This document shows positions 31,500 to 40,179 of a DNA stretch of 46,278 bases, in pieces. The stretch's first letter is position 1. Each line of letters starts with the position of its first letter. A model generated the notes under the pieces. It had not been told where the DNA came from and made no database searches. It saw nothing but the letters and a program-made list of their open reading frames with translations. Origin of the DNA: a virus; IMG/VR virus record IMGVR_UViG_3300001918_000028, positions 1 to 46,278 of that record; one strand, given 5' to 3'. The translations under genes and the position numbers were made by a program.

Positions 31500-33797
31500 G
31501 CCCTCCTGCGGTTCGGTGGCGATGATCCAGCTGGTGCCCGGGCCCGACGCGTTCTGCGTGACCTCGATCGCGATCTGCTTGCTGTCGAGCAGCGTGGCGA
31601 TGGCGTCCTCCCGCTCGGCCTTCGAGAGGAACTGCGTCTTCCGGACGAAGGCGCTGCGGCTGATCCGGCCGGCCTTGCGGATGACCTCGAGGACCTTCTT
31701 GATGCGGGAATGCGCCGGCGTGTCGGCGACGAGACGCTCGGCTTCGCGCAGCAGGGTGCCGATGCAGTGCTCGACGAGCGCCGATGCCCAGGTGACGTCA
31801 CGGGCCTCGGTGATAGGCCGCGCGGGATCACGACTGACGGCGGCGATCATCGCCAGTTTGGCGGTGTTCTCTGCATATCGGCCGAAGAGCGCGGTGGCGT
31901 AGGTGCCGCGGTGCGACCGCAGGAGATCGGTGGCTTCGCGGCGGACGCGAGCCATGGTCGCCTCGGCGTCCGGGGTCAGCGGCACCGTGTAGGCATGGAT
32001 CGGCGCCGAGGATTCCATGGCATCGGCGATGTTCCCGCCGTGGCTGTGGCCGGGCACGCCGCGGGCGATCCCCTGCAGGGCGGACACCAGTGCGGGCGGC
32101 GGGTCCATCGCCGCCGGCGTCTCATTTCGCTCCGGGTAGTCGTCGTCGGTCAGGAAGACCAGGAAACGCGCAATCGAGCCATCGGCCAGCGCGCCACCCT
32201 CTAGCGCCGTCCACAGCGGGCCTGGGACGGTGACGCCCCAGATGCAGGCGCAGGGCTGCTCGATCGTGACGCGCGGCCGTGCTTTTTGATCGGCGTATTC
32301 CGCGCCGATGTAGGGCTCGGCCGCCGAGGTGTAGAGCTTCGTCAGTTCAGACCAGATCGCCGCCTTATGCGCCGGCGCGCGCTGGTTCAGGACCAGCTTC
32401 AGGAACTGGCCGAATTCGTCCACCTGGAACAGGCGGGCGGGATGCCGCTGCAGCGACGTGAGCAGCCCGGCCGAGGAGGCGAGATCCTCGCCGCCAAGGT
32501 ATCGGTCCAGGCCTGCGGCGTAGATCGCGCGCTTCGCGCAGCGCCGGGCGTGGTCCTTGCCGCCGCCGCTGTCGGCGATGCCGATGGCGTAGACGTTGCT
32601 GCGCAGATCGGTGGGCGTGCGATACCGGCGGCCAGCAATGGCGCCGACCAGGCAAATGGCGGCGCCAAGCGAGAGGAACGGCTGCGGGCTGACGGCGCTG
32701 GCCGTGGCGTAGTCCACGAACATGCGCAGCGCGCCATCCACCTGCAGCAGCTCGGGCGGGACGCGATAGGGCTTCGGCGGCGGTGCGATCGGCAGCGGCG
32801 TGACCGCGACCTTCGCCAGCAGGCCCGCCGCGGGATGCGGCTGTGCCGCCTGCTCGGCGGCAGTTCCGTTCAGCGTCAGCGCGGGATCCGGTACCCAGCC
32901 GCGCTGCTCGGCCAGCCAGTAGATTTTCCCTGCGCCGACGCTGTGCGGCCGCAGCGAGGCCCAGCGCCGCTCAGGGGTGTCTGATCGGCCCGACTGCCCC
33001 GATTTCCCAGACCGCCGTGACCAGTCGAGCCAGAGGTCGCGGCCCTCCTCACCGATCGCGGCCTTGATGGCGGCGCCGACGGTGATCCACTCGTTGCCCG
33101 GCAGGTCGTCATTCGGCAGCCAGGACAGCGCCGCGGCGATCGCGTCCCGCGTGCCCTTCGGGTCGCTGGGGCCGCGCCAGCTGCTGGTGGGCGCGTCCGC
33201 CAGGATCGAGTTGACCCGGACCTCGTCGGGCACGAGCTGCCAAGCGGCGTCCAGGAATGCCGCACATCCCGCTTCGTCGACCACCGGGAGGCGCGAGAGC
33301 GGCGTCTCCACCAGGCTGTCCTCCGGCCATTCATAAGGCCGCCCAGTGTCCGGGTGCACGGCATAGGCGACGAATTGCTGGCCGCGCGCCAGCAGCTCGA
33401 GGGGATGGCGCTTCCGGCCGGCGAAGGGCGTGGCAGCGCGATAGACCAGCAGCCGCTTCGGGGCGCGGCCGATGCGCAGGCAAGGCGTGTCGCCCAGCAT
33501 GGACGTGGCGAGCTGGGCGATCTGGATGGCCAGCGCGCCGACCAGGATGTCGATGTCGATGCCCACCACGGCGCCGGTGGCGATGCCCACGCCGCAGCCG
33601 GGCCAGCGGCGCCAGATGTCCACCTCGAAGGGCTTCGTCGGCCGATCGCAATGCCGCGTCCAGTCGGGATAGGGCGACCACTCCCCACCGGTGAAGCGGC
33701 CCGGCACCTTCGTGCCCGGCATGATGGGGATCACGGAATAGCCGTTGTCGACCAGGCGCTCGCCGTAATCGGCCATGAAGGAGGAAGCATCCGTCAT
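31479..33797 (-). CDS. Bifunctional primase-polymerase / helicase-like primase
   Basis: A 772-aa protein. The N-terminal prim-pol domain (1-165) has catalytic DID (81-83) and the GQQFVAYAVHP motif (~139-149). A PriCT-2-like domain lies at ~215-300 (WLPNDDLPGNEWITVGAA). A DUF3987-type ATPase/helicase domain (~350-740) has P-loop GIADSGGGKDHA (406-416, Lys414). It probably synthesises primers and unwinds or loads at the phage origin. ATG 33797 overlaps the HTH gene stop by 4 nt. Its 3' end contains one of the repeats of the candidate origin. Confidence 0.88.
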   Translation of the reverse strand: MTDASSFMADYGERLVDNGYSVIPIMPGTKVPGRFTGGEWSPYPDWTRHCDRPTKPFEVDIWRRWPGCGVGIATGAVVGIDIDILVGALAIQIAQLATSMLGDTPCLRIGRAPKRLLVYRAATPFAGRKRHPLELLARGQQFVAYAVHPDTGRPYEWPEDSLVETPLSRLPVVDEAGCAAFLDAAWQLVPDEVRVNSILADAPTSSWRGPSDPKGTRDAIAAALSWLPNDDLPGNEWITVGAAIKAAIGEEGRDLWLDWSRRSGKSGQSGRSDTPERRWASLRPHSVGAGKIYWLAEQRGWVPDPALTLNGTAAEQAAQPHPAAGLLAKVAVTPLPIAPPPKPYRVPPELLQVDGALRMFVDYATASAVSPQPFLSLGAAICLVGAIAGRRYRTPTDLRSNVYAIGIADSGGGKDHARRCAKRAIYAAGLDRYLGGEDLASSAGLLTSLQRHPARLFQVDEFGQFLKLVLNQRAPAHKAAIWSELTKLYTSAAEPYIGAEYADQKARPRVTIEQPCACIWGVTVPGPLWTALEGGALADGSIARFLVFLTDDDYPERNETPAAMDPPPALVSALQGIARGVPGHSHGGNIADAMESSAPIHAYTVPLTPDAEATMARVRREATDLLRSHRGTYATALFGRYAENTAKLAMIAAVSRDPARPITEARDVTWASALVEHCIGTLLREAERLVADTPAHSRIKKVLEVIRKAGRISRSAFVRKTQFLSKAEREDAIATLLDSKQIAIEVTQNASGPGTSWIIATEPQEGLKSDAA

Positions 33798-34195
33798 TCG
33801 CTGCCACGCTCCTGTGCGGCGATCGCTGCGTCGCAGGCGCGCTCCAGGCGCAGGATTTCGGGATAGAGGGCGGCCATCTGGCGGGCGGCCCGTTCGAGCG
33901 CCTGGCGCGCCCGCTCCAGCTCGGCGTGGATCCCGCGTGCCGGACCGCGAATGTCCGACGCCAGCTCGCCGACATGGTGCGCAGCCCGGGCCCAGGGCGG
34001 CTGCTTGGCGCGTGGACCATACGGTTTGCGCGGCGCAGGGGTGGCCTTGGTCGCGAGGCCGGCCTGCACCTTCTCGATGTCCCACGCGCCATTCGGCTCA
34101 CGCGCGATCCGTCCGGCGCGTTCAGCCTTCTGGATCGCGGTGTGCGAAATGCCGAGCCGGCGCGCGACCTCCCGGGCCGAGGTGACGCCACTCAT
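33794..34195 (-). CDS. HTH DNA-binding protein of the replication block
   Basis: A 133-aa protein. Residues 5-50 form an excisionase-type winged HTH (REVARRLGISHTAIQKAERAG, PNGAWDIEKVQAGL). The C-terminal ~60 residues are a long basic/acidic coiled coil (ELERARQALERAARQMAAL). The HTH resembles that of this phage's small terminase at ~80% of nucleotides. Between DUF6511 and the primase gene with 4-nt overlaps on both sides, it may bind the origin repeats and recruit the primase. That role is inference. Confidence 0.75.
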   Translation of the reverse strand: MSGVTSAREVARRLGISHTAIQKAERAGRIAREPNGAWDIEKVQAGLATKATPAPRKPYGPRAKQPPWARAAHHVGELASDIRGPARGIHAELERARQALERAARQMAALYPEILRLERACDAAIAAQERGSE

Positions 34196-34545
34196 GACCG
34201 GCCACCCGCAACGAGCGGCGGCGCTGGATGGCGACCCTGATCCAGCAGGCGAGCAAGCTCATCCTGGTAGGCGGTGATGATCACCTCCAGCAGCGTCAGC
34301 CATTCCGCCTCCGTCAGCACGGCAAGGTCGGTCTTGCCGATGCTCTCCAGGTATTCGCCCGCCATGGGGCTGGCCGCCGCAATCGCGGCAATCTCGTGCT
34401 CGTCGGGATCAATCACGCCCCACCTCCGGCAGAGCGCGTTCATGCAGCGCATGGAGCACGCCGGCAGCGGTTCGCTGGTTCGCACCCGCGGATCGAACCA
34501 GCCGAAGCCGCGCGCGGTGCGGAGACGACATGCTGCGCATCTCAC
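34192..34545 (-). CDS. DUF6511 zinc-ribbon protein
   Basis: A 117-aa protein starting MRCAACRLRTARGFGWFDPR, with Cys3/Cys6 and a second Cys pair (CSMRCMNALC) making a zinc-ribbon, and helical C-terminal two thirds (LTEAEWLTLLEVIITAYQD). DUF6511 proteins occur in phage replication operons, with function unknown. Both ends overlap neighbouring genes by 4 nt. The start overlaps the helicase stop. Confidence 0.78.
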   Translation of the reverse strand: MRCAACRLRTARGFGWFDPRVRTSEPLPACSMRCMNALCRRWGVIDPDEHEIAAIAAASPMAGEYLESIGKTDLAVLTEAEWLTLLEVIITAYQDELARLLDQGRHPAPPLVAGGRS

Positions 34546-36125
34546 ACGAACCTCGCGGCGGCGATCTCGGTGTACTGGCCGGCCGGCCGCACCTGGATCG
34601 CGATGGGACGACGCAGCTGGTCCAGCTGGCGCAGCGCCCCATCAACCGTCGTGGGGGGCGGCAGATTGCCGGCACGCCGTCGCCACCAGCCCACCGCCTT
34701 GTCGCGCGGGAAGCCGGTGTGCTCGAAGCACACCCATTCGCTGTGACGCGCGAGGCCGCATTCGTAGGTGACGCGCAGCGACGCCGGCTTCCCGGGCTTG
34801 TCGTGGCGCGCATAGGTGATGCCGGTCACGTCGCACCAGGCCGCCTGGATCTGCGTCGAGAGCAGCGCGTTCGACGCCGCCTGCGGCGCCACCTTCACGA
34901 CCGGCGGCGGGAACTCGTGATCACACTCGATGCAGTGCCGCGCGCTGGCGTGGTTGATGGTCTGGCACTCGGGACACACCTTGATCGGCGCCTCGCCATC
35001 GCCGGCAGGTTCCTTCTTCCGGCCATCCACCGTGTCGATCGGACCGTGCCGGGCGGTGTTGCCCGCAAAGTCCAGTACCAGGCAGTCATCCTTGCCTTCG
35101 GCGAGGCGCGTGCCGCGGCCGACCATCTGGACGTAGAGGCCGACGCTCTTGGTGGGGCGCAGGAGCGCGATAAGGTCGGTGCCCGGCGCATCGAAGCCGG
35201 TGGTCAGGACATTGGCGTTGGTGACGCACCGCAGCCGCCCCGCCTTGAACGCGGCCAGGATGCCGTCGCGCTCCGGCCCCGGCGTGTCGCCGGTGACCGT
35301 CTCGGCGGAGATGCCATGCTCGCGGATGGCGTCGCGGACATGGCGGGCGTGGGCCACGCCCGAGCAGAACACCAGCCAGGAGCCGCGGCCCTCGCCATGC
35401 TGGACGATCTCGGCCACCGCGGCGCGCGTGACCTCGTCGCGATCGACCGCCGCCTCGAGGTCCTTGGCAATGAACTCGCCGCCGCGGGTGCCGACGCCGC
35501 CGACGTCGAGCTGCGTCGAGGTCTGCTTGGGGACAACCGGGCAGAGATAGCCCTGCTGGATCATGTCCAGCACCGGCACCTCGAAGGCGATGTCGGTGAA
35601 GAGCCGGTCCTTGCCCTCGTGCAGCATGCCGCTGTCGAGCCGATAGGGCGTGGCGGTGAAGCCCACGACCTTCAGCAGGCCGGCGTTGATCTCGTTCAGC
35701 TGGGCCAGGAAGGAGCGGTACATGCCGCTATCGCCGCGGCCGAGGAGATGAGCCTCGTCGATCAGCACCAGGTCGCAGCGCTGCACCTGCCGCGCGTGGC
35801 GGTGGATGGACTGGATGCCGGCGAACAGGATCTGCGCATGGATGTCGCGGCGCGACAGGCCGGCCGAGTAGATGCCGGCCGGCGCCTCCGGCCAGGCGCG
35901 GAGCAGCGCCATGAAGTTCTGCTGGATGAGCTCCTTCACGTGGGTGAGGATCAGCACGCGGGTGTCGCCATAGGCGGCGATCGCCTCACGCGTGAAGCCG
36001 GCGATGCACAGGCTTTTTCCCGTGCCGGTCGGCATGACGACCAGCGGATTGCCGCTGCTGGCCGAGAAGTAGTCGTAGAGCGCCTCGATGGCGGCGCGCT
36101 GGTACGGGCGGAGGGAGAGGGTCAT
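34542..36125 (-). CDS. DEAD/DEAH-box helicase (superfamily 2, phage)
   Basis: A 527-aa protein. Walker A MPTGTGKS (31-38), DEAH at 123-126, SAT-like GFTATPYR near 155, and motif VI VQMVGRGTRLAEG near 340. A Zn-binding CPEC...CIEC follows at ~385-405, and ~100 C-terminal residues have no recognised motif. It probably remodels forks or recombination intermediates. Its start overlaps the nuclease stop (ATGA) and its stop overlaps DUF6511, so the genes are translationally coupled. The ~45 in-frame residues upstream belong to the neighbour's frame and are not counted. Confidence 0.9.
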   Translation of the reverse strand: MTLSLRPYQRAAIEALYDYFSASSGNPLVVMPTGTGKSLCIAGFTREAIAAYGDTRVLILTHVKELIQQNFMALLRAWPEAPAGIYSAGLSRRDIHAQILFAGIQSIHRHARQVQRCDLVLIDEAHLLGRGDSGMYRSFLAQLNEINAGLLKVVGFTATPYRLDSGMLHEGKDRLFTDIAFEVPVLDMIQQGYLCPVVPKQTSTQLDVGGVGTRGGEFIAKDLEAAVDRDEVTRAAVAEIVQHGEGRGSWLVFCSGVAHARHVRDAIREHGISAETVTGDTPGPERDGILAAFKAGRLRCVTNANVLTTGFDAPGTDLIALLRPTKSVGLYVQMVGRGTRLAEGKDDCLVLDFAGNTARHGPIDTVDGRKKEPAGDGEAPIKVCPECQTINHASARHCIECDHEFPPPVVKVAPQAASNALLSTQIQAAWCDVTGITYARHDKPGKPASLRVTYECGLARHSEWVCFEHTGFPRDKAVGWWRRRAGNLPPPTTVDGALRQLDQLRRPIAIQVRPAGQYTEIAAARFV

Positions 36126-37222
36126 GCCGCCACTCCCATCGCCACGGCGTCGACCTTGCTGAGCCAGCGCCCGCCCGTCTCGCAGCCGGTGCAGATCAGC
36201 TCGGCGACGTGCGGCCCCTTGCCGGGACCCACGCGATAGATCGTGCCGCGGCAGATGCGGCACGGCAGGTGCGAAACGATGTCCGGCGGCGTCGCGGCCG
36301 GCACGCCGTCACGCCATGCAGTGCCATCCGGCAGCCGATAGCTGACCCAATCCTCCCCGGCGTCGACCTGCTCGGCCGCCACGAAGTCGGGCAGGTAGAG
36401 ATGAGCCGCGCAGCCCGCCTCCTGATCGCGCCGGTCCAGCGGGGCCGCGTGCCGGGCGCAGTGCCAGTCGCCACCCTTCACGGGCGACGCATGCAGGCAG
36501 GACCGGCAATGCCGCTCCGGTGCGGCGCCGGCATGGCAGGCGGCATAGTGGTCGCAGAAGCGGCACTGCCACCAGGCCGGGTCATGGCTGATGCGGGCCG
36601 GCGGCCGGGCGGCGCCGATGATGCGCTCGGCCTTGGCCAGGATGCGCAGCCCGGCCTCGGCATCGTGCCGGATGCGCTCCTGGTAGAGCTCGTCCGTGTC
36701 CTTGCAGACCGACAGGTAGAAGGCCCGGTCGAGGCCGGCGAGCTGCATATAGGCCTGCATCTGCGCCCAATGCAGCGGCTTCGACACCGCGACGCCCTCG
36801 GCCTTCAGCTTGGTGAAGGACTTCGCGCTGTGCGTCTTGAACTCGCAGACGTGCCAGGTCGCCGGCGCCTCGGGCAGGCCGATCGCCACTGCGTCCATGC
36901 TGCCGCCGAAGTGGCCGGAGGCACCGCGCAGGTTCCACTGACGCCCCGTCGCGGGATCCAGGTCCAGGACGGTGACACCAATTCGGCGCAGGTCGGCGAC
37001 GAAGCGGGCCTCGGCCAGATTGCCGGTGTCGAACAGCCGGAGCAGCCGGCCGGTGTGCCGGGCCCGCGTGGCCCAGCGGAAGGAGTACCAGATGGCCCGC
37101 TCGCATTCGGCGCCGATCAGCGAGGCACCGAGATGCGCGCGATAGCCGCTATCCGCCGCCGCCTCATAGGCCGCGTAGATGGCGGTGACGGTGGGACATG
37201 CGGGCGGAGGAAGGGCAGCCAT
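36122..37222 (-). CDS. Cas4/RecB-like PD-(D/E)XK exonuclease
   Basis: A 366-aa protein from ATG 37222. The nuclease core has GASLIGAECERAIWYSFRW (~32-50), GGSMDAVAIG (Asp near 109) and CEFKTHSAKSF (Glu-x-Lys near 124-128), then YYLSVCKDTDELY. A Cys-rich C-terminal half (WWQCRFCDHYAACH, HCRSCLHAS) resembles the iron-sulphur/zinc clusters of Cas4-type nucleases. Its likely role is end resection for the phage recombination module. The start codon matches the onset of the conserved region, and it is followed by the helicase with 4-nt overlap. Confidence 0.87.
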   Translation of the reverse strand: MAALPPPACPTVTAIYAAYEAAADSGYRAHLGASLIGAECERAIWYSFRWATRARHTGRLLRLFDTGNLAEARFVADLRRIGVTVLDLDPATGRQWNLRGASGHFGGSMDAVAIGLPEAPATWHVCEFKTHSAKSFTKLKAEGVAVSKPLHWAQMQAYMQLAGLDRAFYLSVCKDTDELYQERIRHDAEAGLRILAKAERIIGAARPPARISHDPAWWQCRFCDHYAACHAGAAPERHCRSCLHASPVKGGDWHCARHAAPLDRRDQEAGCAAHLYLPDFVAAEQVDAGEDWVSYRLPDGTAWRDGVPAATPPDIVSHLPCRICRGTIYRVGPGKGPHVAELICTGCETGGRWLSKVDAVAMGVAA

Positions 37223-37280
37223 CGCCTGATCCTGGTTCGAGGGAGGAAGGCCGGCAGGCCGGCGGCCTGCCGGCTGATGG

Positions 37281-37820
37281 TCAGGCATTGCGGCGCCACG
37301 GCGGGGTCGCTGCCGCGCCGGTGCGGGCGGCCTGCGGAGGTGCCGCGGCTGCCGGACGGGGCCCCGGGGCGGCAGGGCGCGGGGCGGTGCCGGACGCAGC
37401 GCCAGCATTGGCCGCGGAATAGCCGGCCACCTTGTTCCGCGCCTCGCGGTAGACGCCGTACTTGTCGTTGCCGGCCGGCTCGACCCTCAGCGTCACGATC
37501 AGCGGCTTGAAGTGCAGTTGCTCGCTGTCGCTGACATGCACCTGGCCGACCGCGTGGCAGATGGCCGACAGCGTGCGCTGCGCGATCTCCACCGTCTGTT
37601 CGTTGCGGTTCACCAGATTCAGCTGGTCGAAGATTTTCCGGCGTGCCGAGGGGCCTTCCAACACCTCGAACACCAGCTTAAGGAGCTGCCCATCGCCGGC
37701 CTTGGTCGGCAGCATCTCGCTCTCGATCAGATGCGCGAGGTACTTGCCGGGCGGCAGCACCTCGAGCGGGACGGCGGGGGCGACCTCGGTCGCGTCAAAG
37801 GTTCCATTGAGGGATGCCAT
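37281..37820 (-). CDS. DUF669 protein (phage ssDNA-binding accessory)
   Basis: A 179-aa protein starting MASLNGTFDATEVAPAVPLE. The core PPGKYLAHLIESEM, LLKLVFEVLEG and KIFDQLNLVN is the DUF669 pattern, regularly found beside Sak4-like recombinases and suspected to act as a single-strand binding protein. The C-terminal 50 residues are Ala/Pro-rich and end in a charged PPWRRNA tail, not the acidic tail of true SSB. The next gene upstream is the Sak4-like ATPase, 3 nt away. Confidence 0.82.
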   Translation of the reverse strand: MASLNGTFDATEVAPAVPLEVLPPGKYLAHLIESEMLPTKAGDGQLLKLVFEVLEGPSARRKIFDQLNLVNRNEQTVEIAQRTLSAICHAVGQVHVSDSEQLHFKPLIVTLRVEPAGNDKYGVYREARNKVAGYSAANAGAASGTAPRPAAPGPRPAAAAPPQAARTGAAATPPWRRNA

Positions 37821-37823
37821 GGG

Positions 37824-38615
37824 TCAGCTCCGGGCTTCGGTGGTGGAGGCGGGCGCGGCGCTGGGCGGCGTCGCGTAGAAGGGGATGCCGGCGGCGAGCT
37901 CGGGCCAGGACAGCGGCAGCGTCTCGGCCAGCCCGAAGCGGTTCTTCGCGAGGAAGGCCGGCCGCTCGGCGGTGTGCAGGAGGCGGTCGCCACCGCTGAC
38001 GCCGCGGACCACCTTCTTGTTGAAGCCGACGTCCGACTTCAGGGTGCTGACGCGATAGTTCGCGAAGAGCACGGCATCGACATGTTCCTGCACCAGCGCC
38101 GATGCGCTGCGATGCAGCTTCGGCTGGTAGCGGTCGTAGGGTTCGGTCTCGGGGCTGTCGAAACGCTTGATCTCGGCATGCGCGATCAGGACCACGCCCA
38201 TGCCGCGCTCGTCGCGCAGCGCATTCACGCCGTCGAGGAAGCTGCGCCAGGTATCCAGCGCGGCGAGATACCCCTTGCCGTAGCCGAAGGACTCGATGTC
38301 CGGCTGGTTGTGCGTCTGCGCGGTGTGCTGCCAGACCAGCGGCTCCAGCCAGTCGAGGCTGTCCACCACCAGCGTCTCGAAGTCGTGCGCCTCGGTGTAG
38401 AGACTGCCGAGCGCCTCCATCACCGCGTCGAAGCTGCGCAGCACGCCGAAGGTGGAGGCGCTGATCGTGCCCAGCCCGTCCTCGGTCTGCACCACCACCG
38501 GTCGCGGCGCGGAGGTCGCAAACAGCGTCTTGCCGACACCGGCCACGCCATAGGTGAGCAGCCGCGGCGGGCGCGCGTCGCCACCACGCCGCAGGGATGC
38601 GAGGGAGATCGCCAT
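37824..38615 (-). CDS. Sak4-like AAA_24 ATPase, single-strand annealing/recombination
   Basis: A 263-aa RecA-core protein. Walker A GVAGVGKTLF (23-32), Walker B TLVVDSLDWL (81-90), and VVLIAHAEIKRF (~141-152), typical of Sak4/phage nucleotide-binding proteins (AAA_24). Such proteins anneal or pair single strands with help from SSB-like DUF669. With the nuclease, DUF669 and the resolvase it completes a phage recombination module. Its start overlaps the 62-aa gene stop by one base. Confidence 0.85.
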   Translation of the reverse strand: MAISLASLRRGGDARPPRLLTYGVAGVGKTLFATSAPRPVVVQTEDGLGTISASTFGVLRSFDAVMEALGSLYTEAHDFETLVVDSLDWLEPLVWQHTAQTHNQPDIESFGYGKGYLAALDTWRSFLDGVNALRDERGMGVVLIAHAEIKRFDSPETEPYDRYQPKLHRSASALVQEHVDAVLFANYRVSTLKSDVGFNKKVVRGVSGGDRLLHTAERPAFLAKNRFGLAETLPLSWPELAAGIPFYATPPSAAPASTTEARS

Positions 38616-38803
38616 CAGTGCGCCTCCCCCTTCACGGCGCGCGGCTTGGCCTTGATGACGTCGACCTTGATGTCGCCGCCGGCGCGCGCGACGACTTCGG
38701 TGAAGCTGTCGAGCGTCGGCTCGAAGGCGGCGACGTCCTTCGCGCGGGCGACGGCATCGCCCTGCACCGGGATGACGACCTGGATGCGGAGTTCGTGCGC
38801 CAT
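38615..38803 (-). CDS. Small unknown phage protein, 62 aa
   Basis: MAHELRIQVVIPVQGDAVAR is followed by an acidic and basic helix (DSFTEVVARAGGDIKVDVIK). Start and stop each overlap neighbours by one base. It travels with the Sak4/DUF669 block. No family recognised. Confidence 0.6.
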   Translation of the reverse strand: MAHELRIQVVIPVQGDAVARAKDVAAFEPTLDSFTEVVARAGGDIKVDVIKAKPRAVKGEAH

Positions 38804-39369
38804 CACGCGGCGTCCTTCTGTTCGAGGGTGTAAGAGGGACGGCCGGTGGCGACGGTGCGCGCCGGCTCGAAGACCGCACGGATGCGCGGCGGCCAGGCCG
38901 TGAAGCGGCTTTCCGGCACGCGGATCTCGGTGGTGACGTAGTCGGCGGGGTCCTCGCCCCACGACACGATGGTGGCGACCGCCGCGGCCAGCTTCGGCTG
39001 GTCCCACGCCGCCTTCTTCGGGAGGTCGGCGACGACCTCGAAGCCATCGTCGGGTACGCGGACACGGCCGGTGTCCTTGCCCTCGGCGCGACGCGCCGCG
39101 GCGGCGGGGCCGCCGTAGCGGGCATGCAGCGCGTCGTGCAGCAGGTCGGCGAGGTGCTTGGCATCGGCCTTCAGCGCCGCGACCTCTTCCAGCAGCAGCG
39201 CCAGATGATCGACGGGCAGGCGTGCGGCCTGCGCGGCGTCCATCTCGCGCAGCTGCGCCAGAGTGGTTCGGTTGGTCATGGTGGTCCCGTTCAAGGAGGA
39301 GGTGCCCGGCTGGATGGGCGATGCAGGCGGCCGGGCGGGCGCGGGCATCGGCATGGGGATGGCACTCAT
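38803..39369 (-). CDS. Unknown phage protein, 188 aa
   Basis: ATG 39369 overlaps the stop of the 42-aa membrane protein in an ATGA, which favours this start over ATG 39279 (158 aa). The N-terminal ~30 residues are Pro/Met-rich (disordered). Helices span ~35-85 (DAKHLADLLHDALHARYGG). The C-terminal half includes RVRVPDDGFEVVADLP and ADYVTTEIRVPESRFTAWP. I recognise no domain. Position suggests a role in recombination or early gene control. Confidence 0.65.
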   Translation of the reverse strand: MSAIPMPMPAPARPPASPIQPGTSSLNGTTMTNRTTLAQLREMDAAQAARLPVDHLALLLEEVAALKADAKHLADLLHDALHARYGGPAAAARRAEGKDTGRVRVPDDGFEVVADLPKKAAWDQPKLAAAVATIVSWGEDPADYVTTEIRVPESRFTAWPPRIRAVFEPARTVATGRPSYTLEQKDAA

Positions 39370-39494
39370 GGGATGGTCGCCAGCTCGGCGAGCCAGAGGA
39401 GCGCGATGAAGCCGCCGGCGAGCAGCACGCCTCCGGCCAGGGTGCGGAGCGCTTCGCCAATGGCGTGCAGGCGGCTGGCGGTGCGCGGGCTCAC
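39366..39494 (-). CDS. 42-aa single-pass membrane protein
   Basis: A GTG start at 39494 overlaps the resolvase stop (GTGA), and its stop overlaps the next gene's ATG (ATGA). Residues 17-38 (LRTLAGGVLLAGGFIALLWL) form one transmembrane helix, with a basic N terminus (SPRTASRLH). Exact overlaps at both ends show a real gene. It may be an exclusion or lysis-related peptide; no family can be named. Confidence 0.75.
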   Translation of the reverse strand: MSPRTASRLHAIGEALRTLAGGVLLAGGFIALLWLAELATIP

Positions 39495-39916
39495 TGCGTC
39501 ACCTCGGCGATCGCGTCGGGCGACGGCAGCGGGCCTTCCTCGGCCTGGCGCGCGCGGTAGGCACGCTCACGGTCGGCATCGGCGTCGGCGCAGCGCACGC
39601 TGCGGCGCGCGATCTCGATCCAGACGTGGAGCGGCAGGACCACCATCGGCGTCGCGCGATCGCGCCAGAGGAACAGCGCGTCGTTGCCGCCGAGCCAGCG
39701 CTCCAGCGTCTTGAAGCCGTCGCCCTCGCCGCGCGCCTTGACCTCGGCCTTCACCGGGTCGGCGCCGCGGACATAGAGATCGACGTCGGCGCCGTTGCCG
39801 CGGTAGCGAACGGCACCGGAGAGCGGGACCCGTTCGGCGCGCAGGCCGCACTTCGTGTGGATGTCGACGATGGCGCGCTCGCGGCGCAGGCCCTTATCGC
39901 GGGAGGATTTGCCCAT
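39491..39916 (-). CDS. Hjc-like Holliday junction resolvase (PD-(D/E)XK)
   Basis: A 141-aa protein starting MGKSSRDKGLRRERAIVDIH. The PD-(D/E)XK core shows Glu in RRERAIV (~14), ADVDLYV (Asp near 46) and AEVKARG (Glu-x-Lys near 57-59). Length and motif order match archaeal-type Hjc/phage resolvases. It cleaves four-way junctions made by the recombination module downstream in the operon. ATG 39916 follows the HTH gene by 8 nt. Confidence 0.8.
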   Translation of the reverse strand: MGKSSRDKGLRRERAIVDIHTKCGLRAERVPLSGAVRYRGNGADVDLYVRGADPVKAEVKARGEGDGFKTLERWLGGNDALFLWRDRATPMVVLPLHVWIEIARRSVRCADADADRERAYRARQAEEGPLPSPDAIAEVTQ

Positions 39917-39924
39917 GGCCGGCC

Positions 39925-40167
39925 TCACGCCGCCTGCCGGTGGGGCACCGGGGCGCGCATGTTCGCCTGCGCCGGCTGCGGCGCGCTGGTGGCGTCGCGG
40001 GTCTGTGCCGCCTCGAAGGCCTCGATGTCCTCGACGCGATAGGCAACGCGCCCGCCGAGCTTCAGAAAAGCCGGGCCCTGGCCCAGCCAACGCCAACGCT
40101 CCAACGTGCGGGGGCTGAGGCACCAGCGGCGCGCCACCTCCGCCTGCGTCAGATGCTTCACTGTCAT
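39925..40167 (-). CDS. Excisionase-like HTH protein
   Basis: An 80-aa protein with the HTH_17 pattern TQAEVARRWCLSPRTLERWRWLGQ and GPAFLKLGGRVAYRVEDIEAF (winged-helix, excisionase/AlpA type), then a disordered Gln/Ala/Pro tail. It may be the phage excisionase or the early-operon activator. It starts at ATG 40167, 13 nt from an imperfect palindrome that may be its own operator. Confidence 0.78.
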   Translation of the reverse strand: MTVKHLTQAEVARRWCLSPRTLERWRWLGQGPAFLKLGGRVAYRVEDIEAFEAAQTRDATSAPQPAQANMRAPVPHRQAA

Positions 40168-40179
40168 CGGTGTCTCCCT

